Shown piece by piece: positions 34,454 to 42,960 of a stretch of DNA of 64,000 bases. Source of the stretch: Auraticoccus monumenti (GTDB taxonomy: Bacteria > Actinomycetota > Actinomycetes > Propionibacteriales > Propionibacteriaceae). Under the pieces are notes generated by a model. That model saw only the letters and a list, made by a program, of their open reading frames with translations. It was not told the origin of the DNA and ran no database searches. A program made the position numbers and the translations under genes. Numbering within the stretch: the stretch's first letter is position 1; the number at the start of each line of letters is the position of its first letter. The stretch covers positions 1,054,001 to 1,118,000 of the forward strand of contig NZ_LT629688.1 in NCBI RefSeq assembly GCF_900101785.1, written 5' to 3'.

Positions 34454-35785
34454 TCACCAGCCCGGCAGCCCCAGCTGCTCGGCCTGCTTCTGGACGTCCT
34501 CGTCGTAGAGCACGGCGCCGTCCTCGGCCGAGCGGATCCCCGAGCCCACCTCGACGGTGATCTGCTCCAGGGCCGGGCCCTTCACCGGTGAGGCGAACTC
34601 CAGGGCCGGGGTGACGTTGCCCTCGTCGAAGAAGGGGATCAGGTCCTGGACGGCCCGCGGGACGTCGGTGGGCAGCTCGCAGGCCGTCACCGCGAACGGA
34701 CCACCGGGGGCGGCGGCCTCGGCCTGGGCCCGGCAGCCCTCCTCGCTGGCGACGAAGGCGACGAACGCCTTGGCGGCCTCCAGCTCCGCCCCCTCGGTCG
34801 TGGTGGGGATGTAGACCGCGTTGGGAGCCCAGACGGTGGCCCCGTACTTGGCCGGGTCGTCCCCGGGGAGGGCGAAGAAGCCGACGTCGTCGATCCGGTC
34901 GGGCTGGGCGGCGGCGATGTTGGAGACCGCGTCGGTCAGCATCGGGTAGTGCACGCCCTCGCCCTCGGCGAGCTTCTGCAGGCCCTGGGCGAAGCTGGTG
35001 GAGGCGAAGTCGCTGTTCAGGTAGTCCGCCTCGTACACCTCCTGCATGTGCTGGAACCCCCGCACCGCCGGCTCCTCGGAGTACTTGGCGCGGTTGGCGG
35101 TGTAGTCCTCGGCGAAGCTCGGGGACTCCGCGGCCACGTTGTGGAAGTCGCCCAGCACGAACAGCTGGGAGGTCCAGGTCTCCTGGTAGGACTGGATCAC
35201 CGGGTCGATCCCCGCGGCCTTGATCTCGGCGTTGTTGGCCATGAACTCGTCCCAGGACGTCGGCACCTCGAGCCCGAGCTCCTCGTAGATCCTGGCGTTG
35301 TAGAGCACCCCACCGGAGCGGAACGTCCCGATCGGGGCCCCGTAGACGTCCTCGCCGGCGGTCACGACCTCGGTGAAGGTCGGGTCGAGCCCGTCGATGA
35401 AGGGCTCGTCGGTCAGCGGGACCAGGTTCTGCTGGGGGTTGATGGCCTGGAACAGGGAGCCGGAGTTGTAGCCGAAGACCTCCGGCATGTCGCCGGTGGC
35501 CAGTCGGGTCTTGACGATGTTGTCGCCCTCGCCGCCACCGGGGCGGGTCTCGACCTGGACGGCGATGTCGGGGTTCTGGGCGGTGAACCCCTCGATCAGG
35601 CCGTCCGCGATGAGCATGTCCACCTCCTCGTTCCCGGTCAGGAACGTGATGGTGGTGCTGGCCGTCCCGCCACCTCCGTCCGCGGAACCCAGGTCGCCGG
35701 CCTGGCAGGCGCTGAGGGCCAGGGCCCCGGTCGCCAGCAGCGCCAGGGCCGTGGCGGGGGCTCGTCGTGCACGCATGGACTTCAT
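34454..35785 (-). CDS. Sugar ABC transporter solute-binding lipoprotein
   Basis: A 443-residue family 1-type extracellular binding protein. The N-terminus is a lipoprotein signal with lipobox LSAC at about residues 24-27, then a Gly-rich linker, then the periplasmic-binding fold (ITFLTGNEEVDMLIADGLI, APNAVYIPTTTEGAELEAAK). The ATG at 35785 has GGAGG four bases away. Given the GH78 gene upstream and matching operators, the ligand is probably a rhamnose-containing oligosaccharide (inference). Confidence 0.9.
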   Translation of the reverse strand: MKSMRARRAPATALALLATGALALSACQAGDLGSADGGGGTASTTITFLTGNEEVDMLIADGLIEGFTAQNPDIAVQVETRPGGGEGDNIVKTRLATGDMPEVFGYNSGSLFQAINPQQNLVPLTDEPFIDGLDPTFTEVVTAGEDVYGAPIGTFRSGGVLYNARIYEELGLEVPTSWDEFMANNAEIKAAGIDPVIQSYQETWTSQLFVLGDFHNVAAESPSFAEDYTANRAKYSEEPAVRGFQHMQEVYEADYLNSDFASTSFAQGLQKLAEGEGVHYPMLTDAVSNIAAAQPDRIDDVGFFALPGDDPAKYGATVWAPNAVYIPTTTEGAELEAAKAFVAFVASEEGCRAQAEAAAPGGPFAVTACELPTDVPRAVQDLIPFFDEGNVTPALEFASPVKGPALEQITVEVGSGIRSAEDGAVLYDEDVQKQAEQLGLPGW

Positions 35786-35815
35786 GGTTCCTCCAATGAC
35801 TTCGTCGTCATCGAG

Positions 35816-35831
35816 CCTGAAACGATTCAGG
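35816..35831. promoter_or_regulatory. LacI-type operator, site 1
   Basis: CCTGAAACGATTCAGG, an imperfect palindrome with a central CG, about 31 bases before the solute-binding protein ATG. Its inner 14 bases are the exact reverse complement of the site upstream of the GH78 gene. Length and the central CG are typical of LacI-family operators. Confidence 0.75.
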
Positions 35832-35930
35832 GCACTTGGCCTCATCGTTGGTGATCGAGGTGCTCCCGTCAAGGGTCTGGGACGGATGCCGACGCCGTGC
35901 ACGCGGTCGCGAGCCGGCGCCGAGGCCCCC

Positions 35931-38711
35931 TCAGGCAGCCAGCAGCCGCTCGAGGTCGGCCCGGATCCGAGGGCCGCCGTGGTGGCGCAGGGACGTGGCC
36001 AGCAGGTCGGGGACGGCCGTGACCGGCTCGTCGAGGAAGGGCGCCAGCCTGGTGGCCACCATCGGCTCGTCGACCCCGACCGTCCGCGTCAGGGCGATGA
36101 CCTCCTCCCAGCGACGGGTGTCGTCGACCAGCTCCCGGACGGTCCGCGGTGTGGCGGCCGCGGCGACGGGGTCGGCGACGTCCCACTCGTGACGGCCGTG
36201 GCCGACCTCGGTGCCTCCCGCCTCCCCGGGCAGGTCGACGACCGCGGTGCTGCCGACCGGCACGGTGGCGCTGACCCGCAGCCGGCCGCCCTCGCGCCGC
36301 CAGGAGACCTCCGCGGTGCCGTAGGGCGTGCGGTGACGGGCCGAGGCGCTGGTGAGCGCCGCGTACGGGCGGGGCGCGATCCGGATCCGCCGGTAGCCCG
36401 GGGCGTCGGGGGCGAGGCCGGCGACGGTGCGGTGCATCCAGTCCGCGACCGCGCCGAGGGCGTAGTGGTTGAACGAGGTCATCTGGCCGGGGTTGATGGT
36501 GCCGTCGGGCAGCATCGAGTCCCAGCGCTCCCAGACGGTCGTGGCGCCCATGGTCACCGGGTAGAGCCAGGAGGGGCACCCGGTCTGGAGCAGCAGCCGG
36601 TAGGCGACGTCCAGCTCGCCCACCGAGGTCAGCGCGTCGGTCATCAGCGGGGTGCCGACGAAACCGGTGGAGATCCGGAAGCCCGACGAGCGCACCAGGT
36701 CGGCCAGCCGGCGTCCGGCGGCGGTGCGCTGCTCCGGCTCGGGCAGCAGGGCCCACTCCAGCGCGAGGGCGTAGCCGGTGGGGGAGTCGCTCATCACCCT
36801 CCCGTTCCGGGTCACGTACTCGTCGGCGAAGGCGCGGCGGGCCCGGGCGGCCAGGTCGTCGTACCGGGCGGCGAGGTCCTGCTGGCCCACCACCGCGGCC
36901 GCCAGACCCACGATCTCGGCGGAGCGGACCAGGTGCGCGGTGGCCACCAGGTCGGCGTCGACCTGGGCGGCGGCGGGGTCGTCCGGCGGGGCCGTGGGGT
37001 CCAGCCAGTCGCCGAACTGGAACCCCCGGCGCCAGACCAGGTCGTCGTCGGCGAGCTCGACCTCGTGGTCGACCCAGGCGCGCATGCTGGGCAGCTGCCG
37101 CTCCAGGATCCCGACGTCACCCAGCCGCTGGTAGAGCACCCAGGGGACGATGGCGGCGGCGTCGCCCCAGGCCGCGGCCGAGCGGGGCCGGTCCCGCAGC
37201 ACGTCGGGCACCACGAAGGGGACCGAGCCGTCCTCACCCTGCTCGGCCTCCAGGTCGGCCAGCCACGAGGTGAGGAAGCCGCCGCAGCCGAAGAGGAAGG
37301 TGGCGGTCGGGGCGAAGACCTGGATGTCCCCGGTCCACCCGAGCCGCTCGTCGCGCTGCGGGCAGTCGGTGCGGACGTCGACGAAGTTGCCCCGCTGACC
37401 CCAGACCACGTTCTCGTGCAGCCGGTCCAGCAGCTCGGAGGAGGAGGAGAACCATCCGGTCCGGGGGAGGTCGGAGCTGATCACGACGGCCTCCAGGTCC
37501 TCGGCGCGGAGCGACTCGACCCCGCTCACCTCGACGTAGCGGAACCCGTGGAAGGTGAAGGTGGGCTCGCACACCTCCTCCCCGCCGGAGAGCAGCCAGG
37601 TGTCGGTCTGCTGGGCCGAGCGCAGCGGCCGCACCCCCAGCTCGCCGTGCTCCAGCACCTCGGCGTGCCGCAGCACCACCTCCTGGCCGGGACGTCCGTC
37701 CCGCACCCGTAGCCGCACCCAGCCCACGACGTTCTGGCCGAAGTCGACCAGCGTGGCCCCGCCGGGGGAGGTGGTGACCGAGACGGCCGGCAGCCGGTCC
37801 ACCACCCGCACCGGCGGTCCGTCGGCGGCGACCAGCCGGCCGAGGTCCCCGGGCACCGTCTCGACCGGGGCGTCGAAGACCGGGGCGGGCGCCGCCAGGT
37901 CGGTGCGCTGGCCGTCGTAGAGGTCGTCGGCCAGGATGCCGGAGCTCCCGGCACGCCAGTGCTCGTGGGTGGGCAGCACCGTGGTGGTGCCGTCGGCGGT
38001 GGTGATCTCCAGCTGGGCCAGCAGGGCCAGCCGGTCCCCCCAGAAGGAGTGCTCGCCGGCCGAGCCGAGACGTCCGCGGTACCAGCCGTTGCCCAGGGCG
38101 ACGGTGAGGTCGTTGGCCCCGCCGCGCACGGCCGCCGTCACGTCGTGGGTGCGGTACCGCAGCCGGTGGTCGTAGCTGGTCCAGCCGGGGGCGAGCACCT
38201 CGTCCCCGACCGGGGTCCCGTTCAGCTCGGCCTGCAGCAGACCGTGCGCGGTCACGTGCAGCCGGGCCCGGACCACCTCGCCCTCGACGTCCACCGTGCC
38301 GCGGAGCACCGGGGCCGGCGTCCCCCGCTCCCCGAGCCCGACCGGGCTGACGAAGGTGGCCTGCCAGTCCTCCGGGGACAGCAGCCCCGCCTCGACCTGC
38401 ACCGGCTCGCTCCAGCCGCTCCACCCCGAGCCACCCTCGACCCGGACCCGGAGCGTCACCGCCTCGCGGGAGACGAGCGGGGTGGAGGGCCAGGGCACCA
38501 GCACCCGCTCCTCGGAGTCGACCACGGCACGCGACGTCGCGCCGCCGCGGTCCAGCTCGACCTCGTAGCGCTGCTGGGCCCAGCCCTCGGGGGCTTCCGG
38601 CACGATCCAGGACAGCCGTGGACGGGGGGTGCCGAGGCCGAGCAACGGGCGGTCGGGGTGGACGGGGTGGTGCTCGACGCGCAGGTCGGTGGGTGCCACG
38701 GAGACGGGCAT
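35931..38711 (-). CDS. GH78 alpha-L-rhamnosidase
   Basis: A 926-residue enzyme releasing terminal alpha-L-rhamnose. N-terminal beta domains (about 1-340) are followed by the (alpha/alpha)6 catalytic barrel; the GH78 catalytic block TDCPQRDERLGWTGDIQVF lies near residue 444, and the C-terminal jelly roll begins near 800. No signal peptide is visible, so it is probably cytoplasmic and acts on oligosaccharides imported by the adjacent ABC system. The ATG has GAGGGAG at about 7 bases. It is probably the first gene of the locus, 145 bases before the binding protein gene, which has its own operator. Confidence 0.93.
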   Translation of the reverse strand: MPVSVAPTDLRVEHHPVHPDRPLLGLGTPRPRLSWIVPEAPEGWAQQRYEVELDRGGATSRAVVDSEERVLVPWPSTPLVSREAVTLRVRVEGGSGWSGWSEPVQVEAGLLSPEDWQATFVSPVGLGERGTPAPVLRGTVDVEGEVVRARLHVTAHGLLQAELNGTPVGDEVLAPGWTSYDHRLRYRTHDVTAAVRGGANDLTVALGNGWYRGRLGSAGEHSFWGDRLALLAQLEITTADGTTTVLPTHEHWRAGSSGILADDLYDGQRTDLAAPAPVFDAPVETVPGDLGRLVAADGPPVRVVDRLPAVSVTTSPGGATLVDFGQNVVGWVRLRVRDGRPGQEVVLRHAEVLEHGELGVRPLRSAQQTDTWLLSGGEEVCEPTFTFHGFRYVEVSGVESLRAEDLEAVVISSDLPRTGWFSSSSELLDRLHENVVWGQRGNFVDVRTDCPQRDERLGWTGDIQVFAPTATFLFGCGGFLTSWLADLEAEQGEDGSVPFVVPDVLRDRPRSAAAWGDAAAIVPWVLYQRLGDVGILERQLPSMRAWVDHEVELADDDLVWRRGFQFGDWLDPTAPPDDPAAAQVDADLVATAHLVRSAEIVGLAAAVVGQQDLAARYDDLAARARRAFADEYVTRNGRVMSDSPTGYALALEWALLPEPEQRTAAGRRLADLVRSSGFRISTGFVGTPLMTDALTSVGELDVAYRLLLQTGCPSWLYPVTMGATTVWERWDSMLPDGTINPGQMTSFNHYALGAVADWMHRTVAGLAPDAPGYRRIRIAPRPYAALTSASARHRTPYGTAEVSWRREGGRLRVSATVPVGSTAVVDLPGEAGGTEVGHGRHEWDVADPVAAAATPRTVRELVDDTRRWEEVIALTRTVGVDEPMVATRLAPFLDEPVTAVPDLLATSLRHHGGPRIRADLERLLAA

Positions 38712-38777
38712 CTGACAACTCCCTCGGTGTCATGGACGGCCGCGACCCGGTCGGGACCACGAGGACCCGACGGGACG

Positions 38778-38791
38778 CTGAATCGTTTCAG
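38778..38791. promoter_or_regulatory. LacI-type operator, site 2
   Basis: CTGAATCGTTTCAG, about 67 bases before the GH78 ATG; exact reverse complement of the inner 14 bases of 35816-35831. The two sites indicate one repressor governing rhamnosidase and importer. No LacI-family gene is in the window. Confidence 0.75.
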
Positions 38792-38913
38792 GCCATCCTG
38801 GTGCGGTTCTCCGGGCCCGTCAAGGTGCTGCCGCCCCTCGGATCAGGGGCTCGTCCGCCCTGACCGGCGCGGGACGGACCGAGCCGCAGCTGACCGCGGA
38901 ACGGGCGCAGCGT

Positions 38914-38949
38914 GTGCACCCCTGCGGCGAGTCCGCAGCAGGAGTGCAC
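38914..38949. terminator. Hairpin after the NAD operon desulfurase
   Basis: Arms GTGCAC (38914-38919, 38944-38949) and CTGCGG/CCGCAG (38922-38927, 38933-38938) with a 5-base loop and small bulges, 12 bases after the stop of the minus-strand cysteine desulfurase. Likely terminator of that transcript; no T-run. Confidence 0.45.
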
Positions 38950-38961
38950 TCGGGAGCGGGC

Positions 38962-40083
38962 TCAGCTCCTCGGGACCACGACCTCGGCGAGGGTGTCGGC
39001 GGCGGCGGCCAGCTCGGCGTCGGTGGTGCCGGGACCGAAGGTGAAGCGGACGGCGGTCTGGGCGGTGTCGGCGTCCAGACCCATCGCGGTCAGTACGTGC
39101 GAGGGCTCGCTGCTGCCGGCGGCGCAGGCCGAGCCGGAGGAGCAGACCACGCCGCGGGCGTCCAGGTCGACCAGCACCGACTCACCAGAGGTCCCGGGCA
39201 GCACGAAGGAGGCGTGCCCGGGGAGGCGTCGGGTCGGGTGACCGGTGAGCCGGGCCCCGGGGACCGAGGCCAGCACCCGGTCCACGAACGCGTCGCGCCG
39301 GGTGGCGGTGGCGGCGGCCGCGTCGGGGTCGACGAGCTCCAGCGCCCGGGCCAGCCCGACCGCGGCGGCGACGTCCTCGGTGCCGGACCGCAGGCCGCGC
39401 TGCTGACCCCCGCCGTGCACCAGCGGCTCCAGCCGGAGGCGGCGCTGCACCCACAGCGCCCCGACCCCCTTCGGTGTCCCCAGCTTGTGACCGGAGACGG
39501 TCAGCGCCTGCACGCCCAGGGCTGTGACGTCGAGGCGGGCCCACGGCGCGGCCTGCACGGCGTCGGTGTGGAAGGGCACGCGGTGCTCGGCGCAGAGCGC
39601 GGCCAGCTCGGCCACCGGCTGCACCGTACCCACCTCGTTGTTGGCCAGCTGGACGCTGACCAGGGTGGTGCCGGGGCGCAGCGCGGCGGCCAGGACCTCC
39701 GGCTGCACGGTGCCGTCGGCGTCCACCGGGAGCTCCTCGACCTCGAACCCGAGCCGGCCCAGCCAGGCCGCGGACTCCAGCACGGCCGGGTGCTCGACCG
39801 CCGAGACCAGCACGTGCCGGTCCCGGGGGTCGGCCAGGGCGATGCCCTTGACCGCCAGGTTGTCGGCCTCGGTGCCGCCGGAGGTCAGCACGATCTCACC
39901 GGGACGGGCACCCAGCGCGCGGGCGATCCGGGCCCGGGCGTCGTCCAGGCCGCGACGGGCGGTCGCGCCGACCTCGTGGTGGCTCGCCGGGTTGCCGAAG
40001 TCGCGGGTCAGCCAGGGCCACATGGCCTCCAACACCTCGCGGCGGACCGCGGACGTCGCCGCCTCGTCGAGGTAGGTCACCAC
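38962..40083 (-). CDS. nadS: NadS-type cysteine desulfurase
   Basis: A 373-residue class V PLP aminotransferase-fold desulfurase. The PLP Lys is in LTVSGHKLGTPKG, and the catalytic Cys loop in VVCSSGSACAAGSSEPSHVL. It begins VVTYLDEAATSAVRREVLEAM after a GTG with AGGAG at 8 bases. In C. glutamicum and relatives nadS supplies sulfur for the Fe-S cluster of NadA, and it sits here at the end of a nadABC cluster. It is separated from nadC by 280 bases holding two palindromes, so it may have its own promoter. Confidence 0.88.
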   Translation of the reverse strand: MVTYLDEAATSAVRREVLEAMWPWLTRDFGNPASHHEVGATARRGLDDARARIARALGARPGEIVLTSGGTEADNLAVKGIALADPRDRHVLVSAVEHPAVLESAAWLGRLGFEVEELPVDADGTVQPEVLAAALRPGTTLVSVQLANNEVGTVQPVAELAALCAEHRVPFHTDAVQAAPWARLDVTALGVQALTVSGHKLGTPKGVGALWVQRRLRLEPLVHGGGQQRGLRSGTEDVAAAVGLARALELVDPDAAAATATRRDAFVDRVLASVPGARLTGHPTRRLPGHASFVLPGTSGESVLVDLDARGVVCSSGSACAAGSSEPSHVLTAMGLDADTAQTAVRFTFGPGTTDAELAAAADTLAEVVVPRS

Positions 40084-40138
40084 CGGGCCGGCTCCTGTCG
40101 CGTGGTCCCCCGCGCTGTGCCGACGAGCCGGCCACGAC

Positions 40139-40180
40139 CGGTGACGATCCAGCACCGATGTCCGTGCCGGATCGTCACCG
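40139..40180. repeat. Long hairpin upstream of nadS
   Basis: Arms CGGTGACGATCCAGCAC (40139-40155) and GTGCCGGATCGTCACCG (40164-40180) pair over 17 bp with a single mismatch, loop 8 bases. It lies in the nadC-nadS gap, 56 bases before the nadS start. Function unknown: terminator for nadC, operator or structural element. Confidence 0.6.
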
Positions 40181-40289
40181 CTCCCGCGACCGAGCCGGGC
40201 GGGACCGGGCGACCCGCTGCGCTCCCGGTGGACCGCCACCAGGACGGCTCGTCCGCGCCCGACGCCGCCCGGGCAGTGGTGCCCGCTCC

Positions 40290-40329
40290 GGCGTCAGTCG
40301 TGCACCGACGTCGGTGCAGAAGTGACGCC
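40290..40329. repeat. REP-like compound palindrome, copy 2
   Basis: Outer arms GGCGTCA/TGACGCC and inner arms TGCACCGA/TCGGTGCA around CG, with 4-base internal loops. The same two-tier design and an identical inner arm occur at 10425-10474. Between nadC and nadS. Confidence 0.7.
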
Positions 40330-40363
40330 CCTGTCGTGATCGGGGACGTCGCCACCGGCCCGC

Positions 40364-41209
40364 TCACCGGCCGACCACCACGTCGAGCCCCAGGTCCAGC
40401 GCCCGGACGCTGTGGGTCAGCGCACCGACGGAGATGATGTCGACCCCGGTGGCCGCCACCTCGGCCACGGTGTCCAGGGTGATCCCGCCGCTGGCCTCGA
40501 CCAGGGCCCGTCCAGCCACCCGCTCCACCCCGGTGCGGAGGTCCTCGAGGGTGAAGTTGTCCAGCATCACGGTGTCGGGCTCGGCGGCCAGCACGGCGTC
40601 GAGCTGGTCCAGGGAGTCCACCTCGACCTCGATGTGCATGGTGTGCGGCAGCCGCTCCCGGGCCGAGCGCAGGGCGGCGGTGATGTCCTCGACCACGGCC
40701 AGGTGGTTGTCCTTGGCCATCACCGCGTCGGACAGGGTGGAGCGGTGGTTGTGCCCGCCCCCGGCGCGCACCGCGTGCCGCTCCAGCGCCCGCAGCCCCG
40801 GCGTGGTCTTGCGGGTGTCGACCACCCGGGCCCCGGTGCCGGCGACGGCCTCGACGTAGCGGGCGGTCAGGGTGGCGATGCCGCTCATCCGCTGGACGAG
40901 GTTGAGCCCGACCCGCTCCCCGCGCAGCACCGAGCGGGCCGGCCCCTGCACGCGGGCCAGCACCTCCCCGGCGGCGAAGCGACTGCCGTCGGCGACCAGC
41001 ACCTCCACCTCGACCCGCTCGTCCAGCAGGGTCAGGGCGCAGGAGAACACCGCGCCCCCGGCCATCACCCCGGGTTCCCGGGCCACCAGGACGGCGTCGG
41101 CCAGGGTGGCGGCCGGCACCAGGGTCTCGCTGGTCACGTCGCCGTAGGGGGCGTCCTCGGCCAGGGCCATCCGCACCACGGCCTCGACGGCCGTCCGGTC
41201 GAGCATCAT
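40364..41209 (-). CDS. nadC: Quinolinate phosphoribosyltransferase
   Basis: A 281-residue enzyme converting quinolinate and PRPP to nicotinate mononucleotide, the third step of de novo NAD synthesis. Landmarks: MALAEDAPYGDVTSE, RVVDTRKTTPGLRALERHAV, GGGHNHRSTLSDAVMAKDNH (PRPP and quinolinate binding His/Arg/Lys) and ISVGALTHSV at the end. The ATG overlaps the nadB stop (ATGA). Confidence 0.95.
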   Translation of the reverse strand: MMLDRTAVEAVVRMALAEDAPYGDVTSETLVPAATLADAVLVAREPGVMAGGAVFSCALTLLDERVEVEVLVADGSRFAAGEVLARVQGPARSVLRGERVGLNLVQRMSGIATLTARYVEAVAGTGARVVDTRKTTPGLRALERHAVRAGGGHNHRSTLSDAVMAKDNHLAVVEDITAALRSARERLPHTMHIEVEVDSLDQLDAVLAAEPDTVMLDNFTLEDLRTGVERVAGRALVEASGGITLDTVAEVAATGVDIISVGALTHSVRALDLGLDVVVGR

Positions 41210-42960
41210 CGGGGGCTCCTCGCGACCGGTGCCGGGCGGAACCGGTCCGCCAGCCCGACGGTCGGCTCCGAGGCGGGACGCCGTCGGGCTGGGTGACCGC
41301 CTCTGCCGGCCGGTGCCTCGTCCAGCACCAGGCTGCGGTGCACGGCCTGGGTCGAGTCGGGGCTGGGGAAGTCGCGGCGGTGGTGGCTGCCGCGGGACTC
41401 GGTGCGGGCCGTGGCGGCGGCGACCAGGGCGCGTCCGACCAGCACCAGGTTGGCGTCCTCGGCGCTCTTGGCGTCGGTGGCCTCCGGGCTGCGCCAGCCG
41501 GCCAGCACGTCGGCCGCCTCCTCCAGCCCAGCCCGGTCGCGCACCAGCCCGGCGGAGCGCCAGAGCAGCTGCTGCAGGTCGGCCCGGGTGGGGAGGACGG
41601 CGTCGGGTCGCTCGGTCACGGTGAACGGGGCGGGCTCGGCCCAGCCCGCGTCCCAGGGCTCAGCCGGGGCGCCGTCGCGGAGACCGCGGACGGCCCGGGT
41701 GGCGAAAACCGCCCCCTCCAGCAGGGAGTTCGAGGCCAGCCGGTTCGCTCCGTGCAGCCCGGTGCAGGCCACCTCCCCGACGGCCAGCAGCCCCGGCAGC
41801 GACGTGCGCCCCCACCCGTCGGTGCGGACCCCGCCCATGGCGTAGTGCGCGGCCGGGGTCACCGGGATCGGCTCGCGACCCCAGTCGAACCCCAGTCGGC
41901 GGCAGGCGGCGTCGATGGTCGGGAACCGTCGGGCCAGGAACGCCGAACCCAGCGCCGTCGCGTCGAGCACCACCGGACGTCCGGGGTGGCGGGCCATCTG
42001 GGTGGCGATGCCACGGGCCACCACGTCACGCGGGGCGAGCTCGGCGTCGGGGTGGACGTCGGTCATGAACCGGTACCCGTCGGCGTCGCGCAGCACCGCC
42101 CCCTCGCCGCGCACCGCCTCCGAGACCAGGAAGCTGCCGGGGGCGTCGAGGGAGGTGGGGTGGAACTGGTACATCTCCAGGTCCGAGACCACCGCCCCGG
42201 CCCGCAGCGCCAGGGCGACGCCGTCCGCGGTGGCCACCGCGGGGTTGGTCGTGAAGGGGTAGAGCTGCCCGGCGCCACCGGTGGCCAGCAGCACGGCGTC
42301 CGCTCGCAGCTCCTCGCCGTCGAGCAGCCGGACGCCGACCACGACGCCGTCCTCGACCAGCAGGTCGCCCACCGTGGTGCGGGCGCGCACGACCACCGGT
42401 GACGCCGTCAGCCGGGCCAGCAGGGCGGAGACGATGGCCGCGCCGGTGGCGTCGCCGCCGGCGTGCAGGATCCGCGCCGCCGAGTGGGCCGCCTCGAGCC
42501 CGTGCGCCAGACCGGCCCAGGGGTCGTGCACCGCCCCGTCGCCCGGTCGGAGCGCCGCGGGAGCAGCGGTGCCCTCCGTCCCGCGCTCGGCGCCGTCGCC
42601 CGGCCCGGAGGCCGCGGCACCGGTGAAGTGGCCGGCCGAGCCGAGCCGGTCGAAGCCGACGCCGCGCCCGAGCATGGCCAGCACGGCGTCCGGACCCTCC
42701 CCGCACAGCACCTCGACGGCCCCGACGTCGCTCAGCCCGGCCCCGGCCACCAGGGTGTCCCGGACGTGGGCGGCGACCGAGTCCTCGGCCGTGTGCACCA
42801 CCGCGATGCCGCCCTGGGCGTAGCGGGTGTTGCTCTGGTCGAGGTCGGCCTTGGTCAGGAGGGTCACCCGGTGGCTGGTCGCGGCCTCGAGCGCGGCGGT
42901 CAGCCCGGCCACGCCGCTCCCCACCACGACCAGGTGGGGACGCCGGTCCACGGCGCTCAC
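41206..42960 (-). CDS. nadB: L-aspartate oxidase
   Basis: A 584-residue flavoprotein that oxidises L-aspartate to iminoaspartate for NadA. FAD motif VVGSGVAGLTAALEAATSH near residue 11; then SNTRYAQGGIAVV, ATGGAGQLYPFTTNPAVATA and the conserved C-terminal ESRGSHHRRDFP. There is an Ala/Gly/Glu-rich insertion of about 25 residues near 110-135 before the HGLEAAHSAARILHAGGDATG segment. The GTG overlaps the nadA stop (GTGA). Confidence 0.93.
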   Translation of the reverse strand: MSAVDRRPHLVVVGSGVAGLTAALEAATSHRVTLLTKADLDQSNTRYAQGGIAVVHTAEDSVAAHVRDTLVAGAGLSDVGAVEVLCGEGPDAVLAMLGRGVGFDRLGSAGHFTGAAASGPGDGAERGTEGTAAPAALRPGDGAVHDPWAGLAHGLEAAHSAARILHAGGDATGAAIVSALLARLTASPVVVRARTTVGDLLVEDGVVVGVRLLDGEELRADAVLLATGGAGQLYPFTTNPAVATADGVALALRAGAVVSDLEMYQFHPTSLDAPGSFLVSEAVRGEGAVLRDADGYRFMTDVHPDAELAPRDVVARGIATQMARHPGRPVVLDATALGSAFLARRFPTIDAACRRLGFDWGREPIPVTPAAHYAMGGVRTDGWGRTSLPGLLAVGEVACTGLHGANRLASNSLLEGAVFATRAVRGLRDGAPAEPWDAGWAEPAPFTVTERPDAVLPTRADLQQLLWRSAGLVRDRAGLEEAADVLAGWRSPEATDAKSAEDANLVLVGRALVAAATARTESRGSHHRRDFPSPDSTQAVHRSLVLDEAPAGRGGHPARRRPASEPTVGLADRFRPAPVARSPR

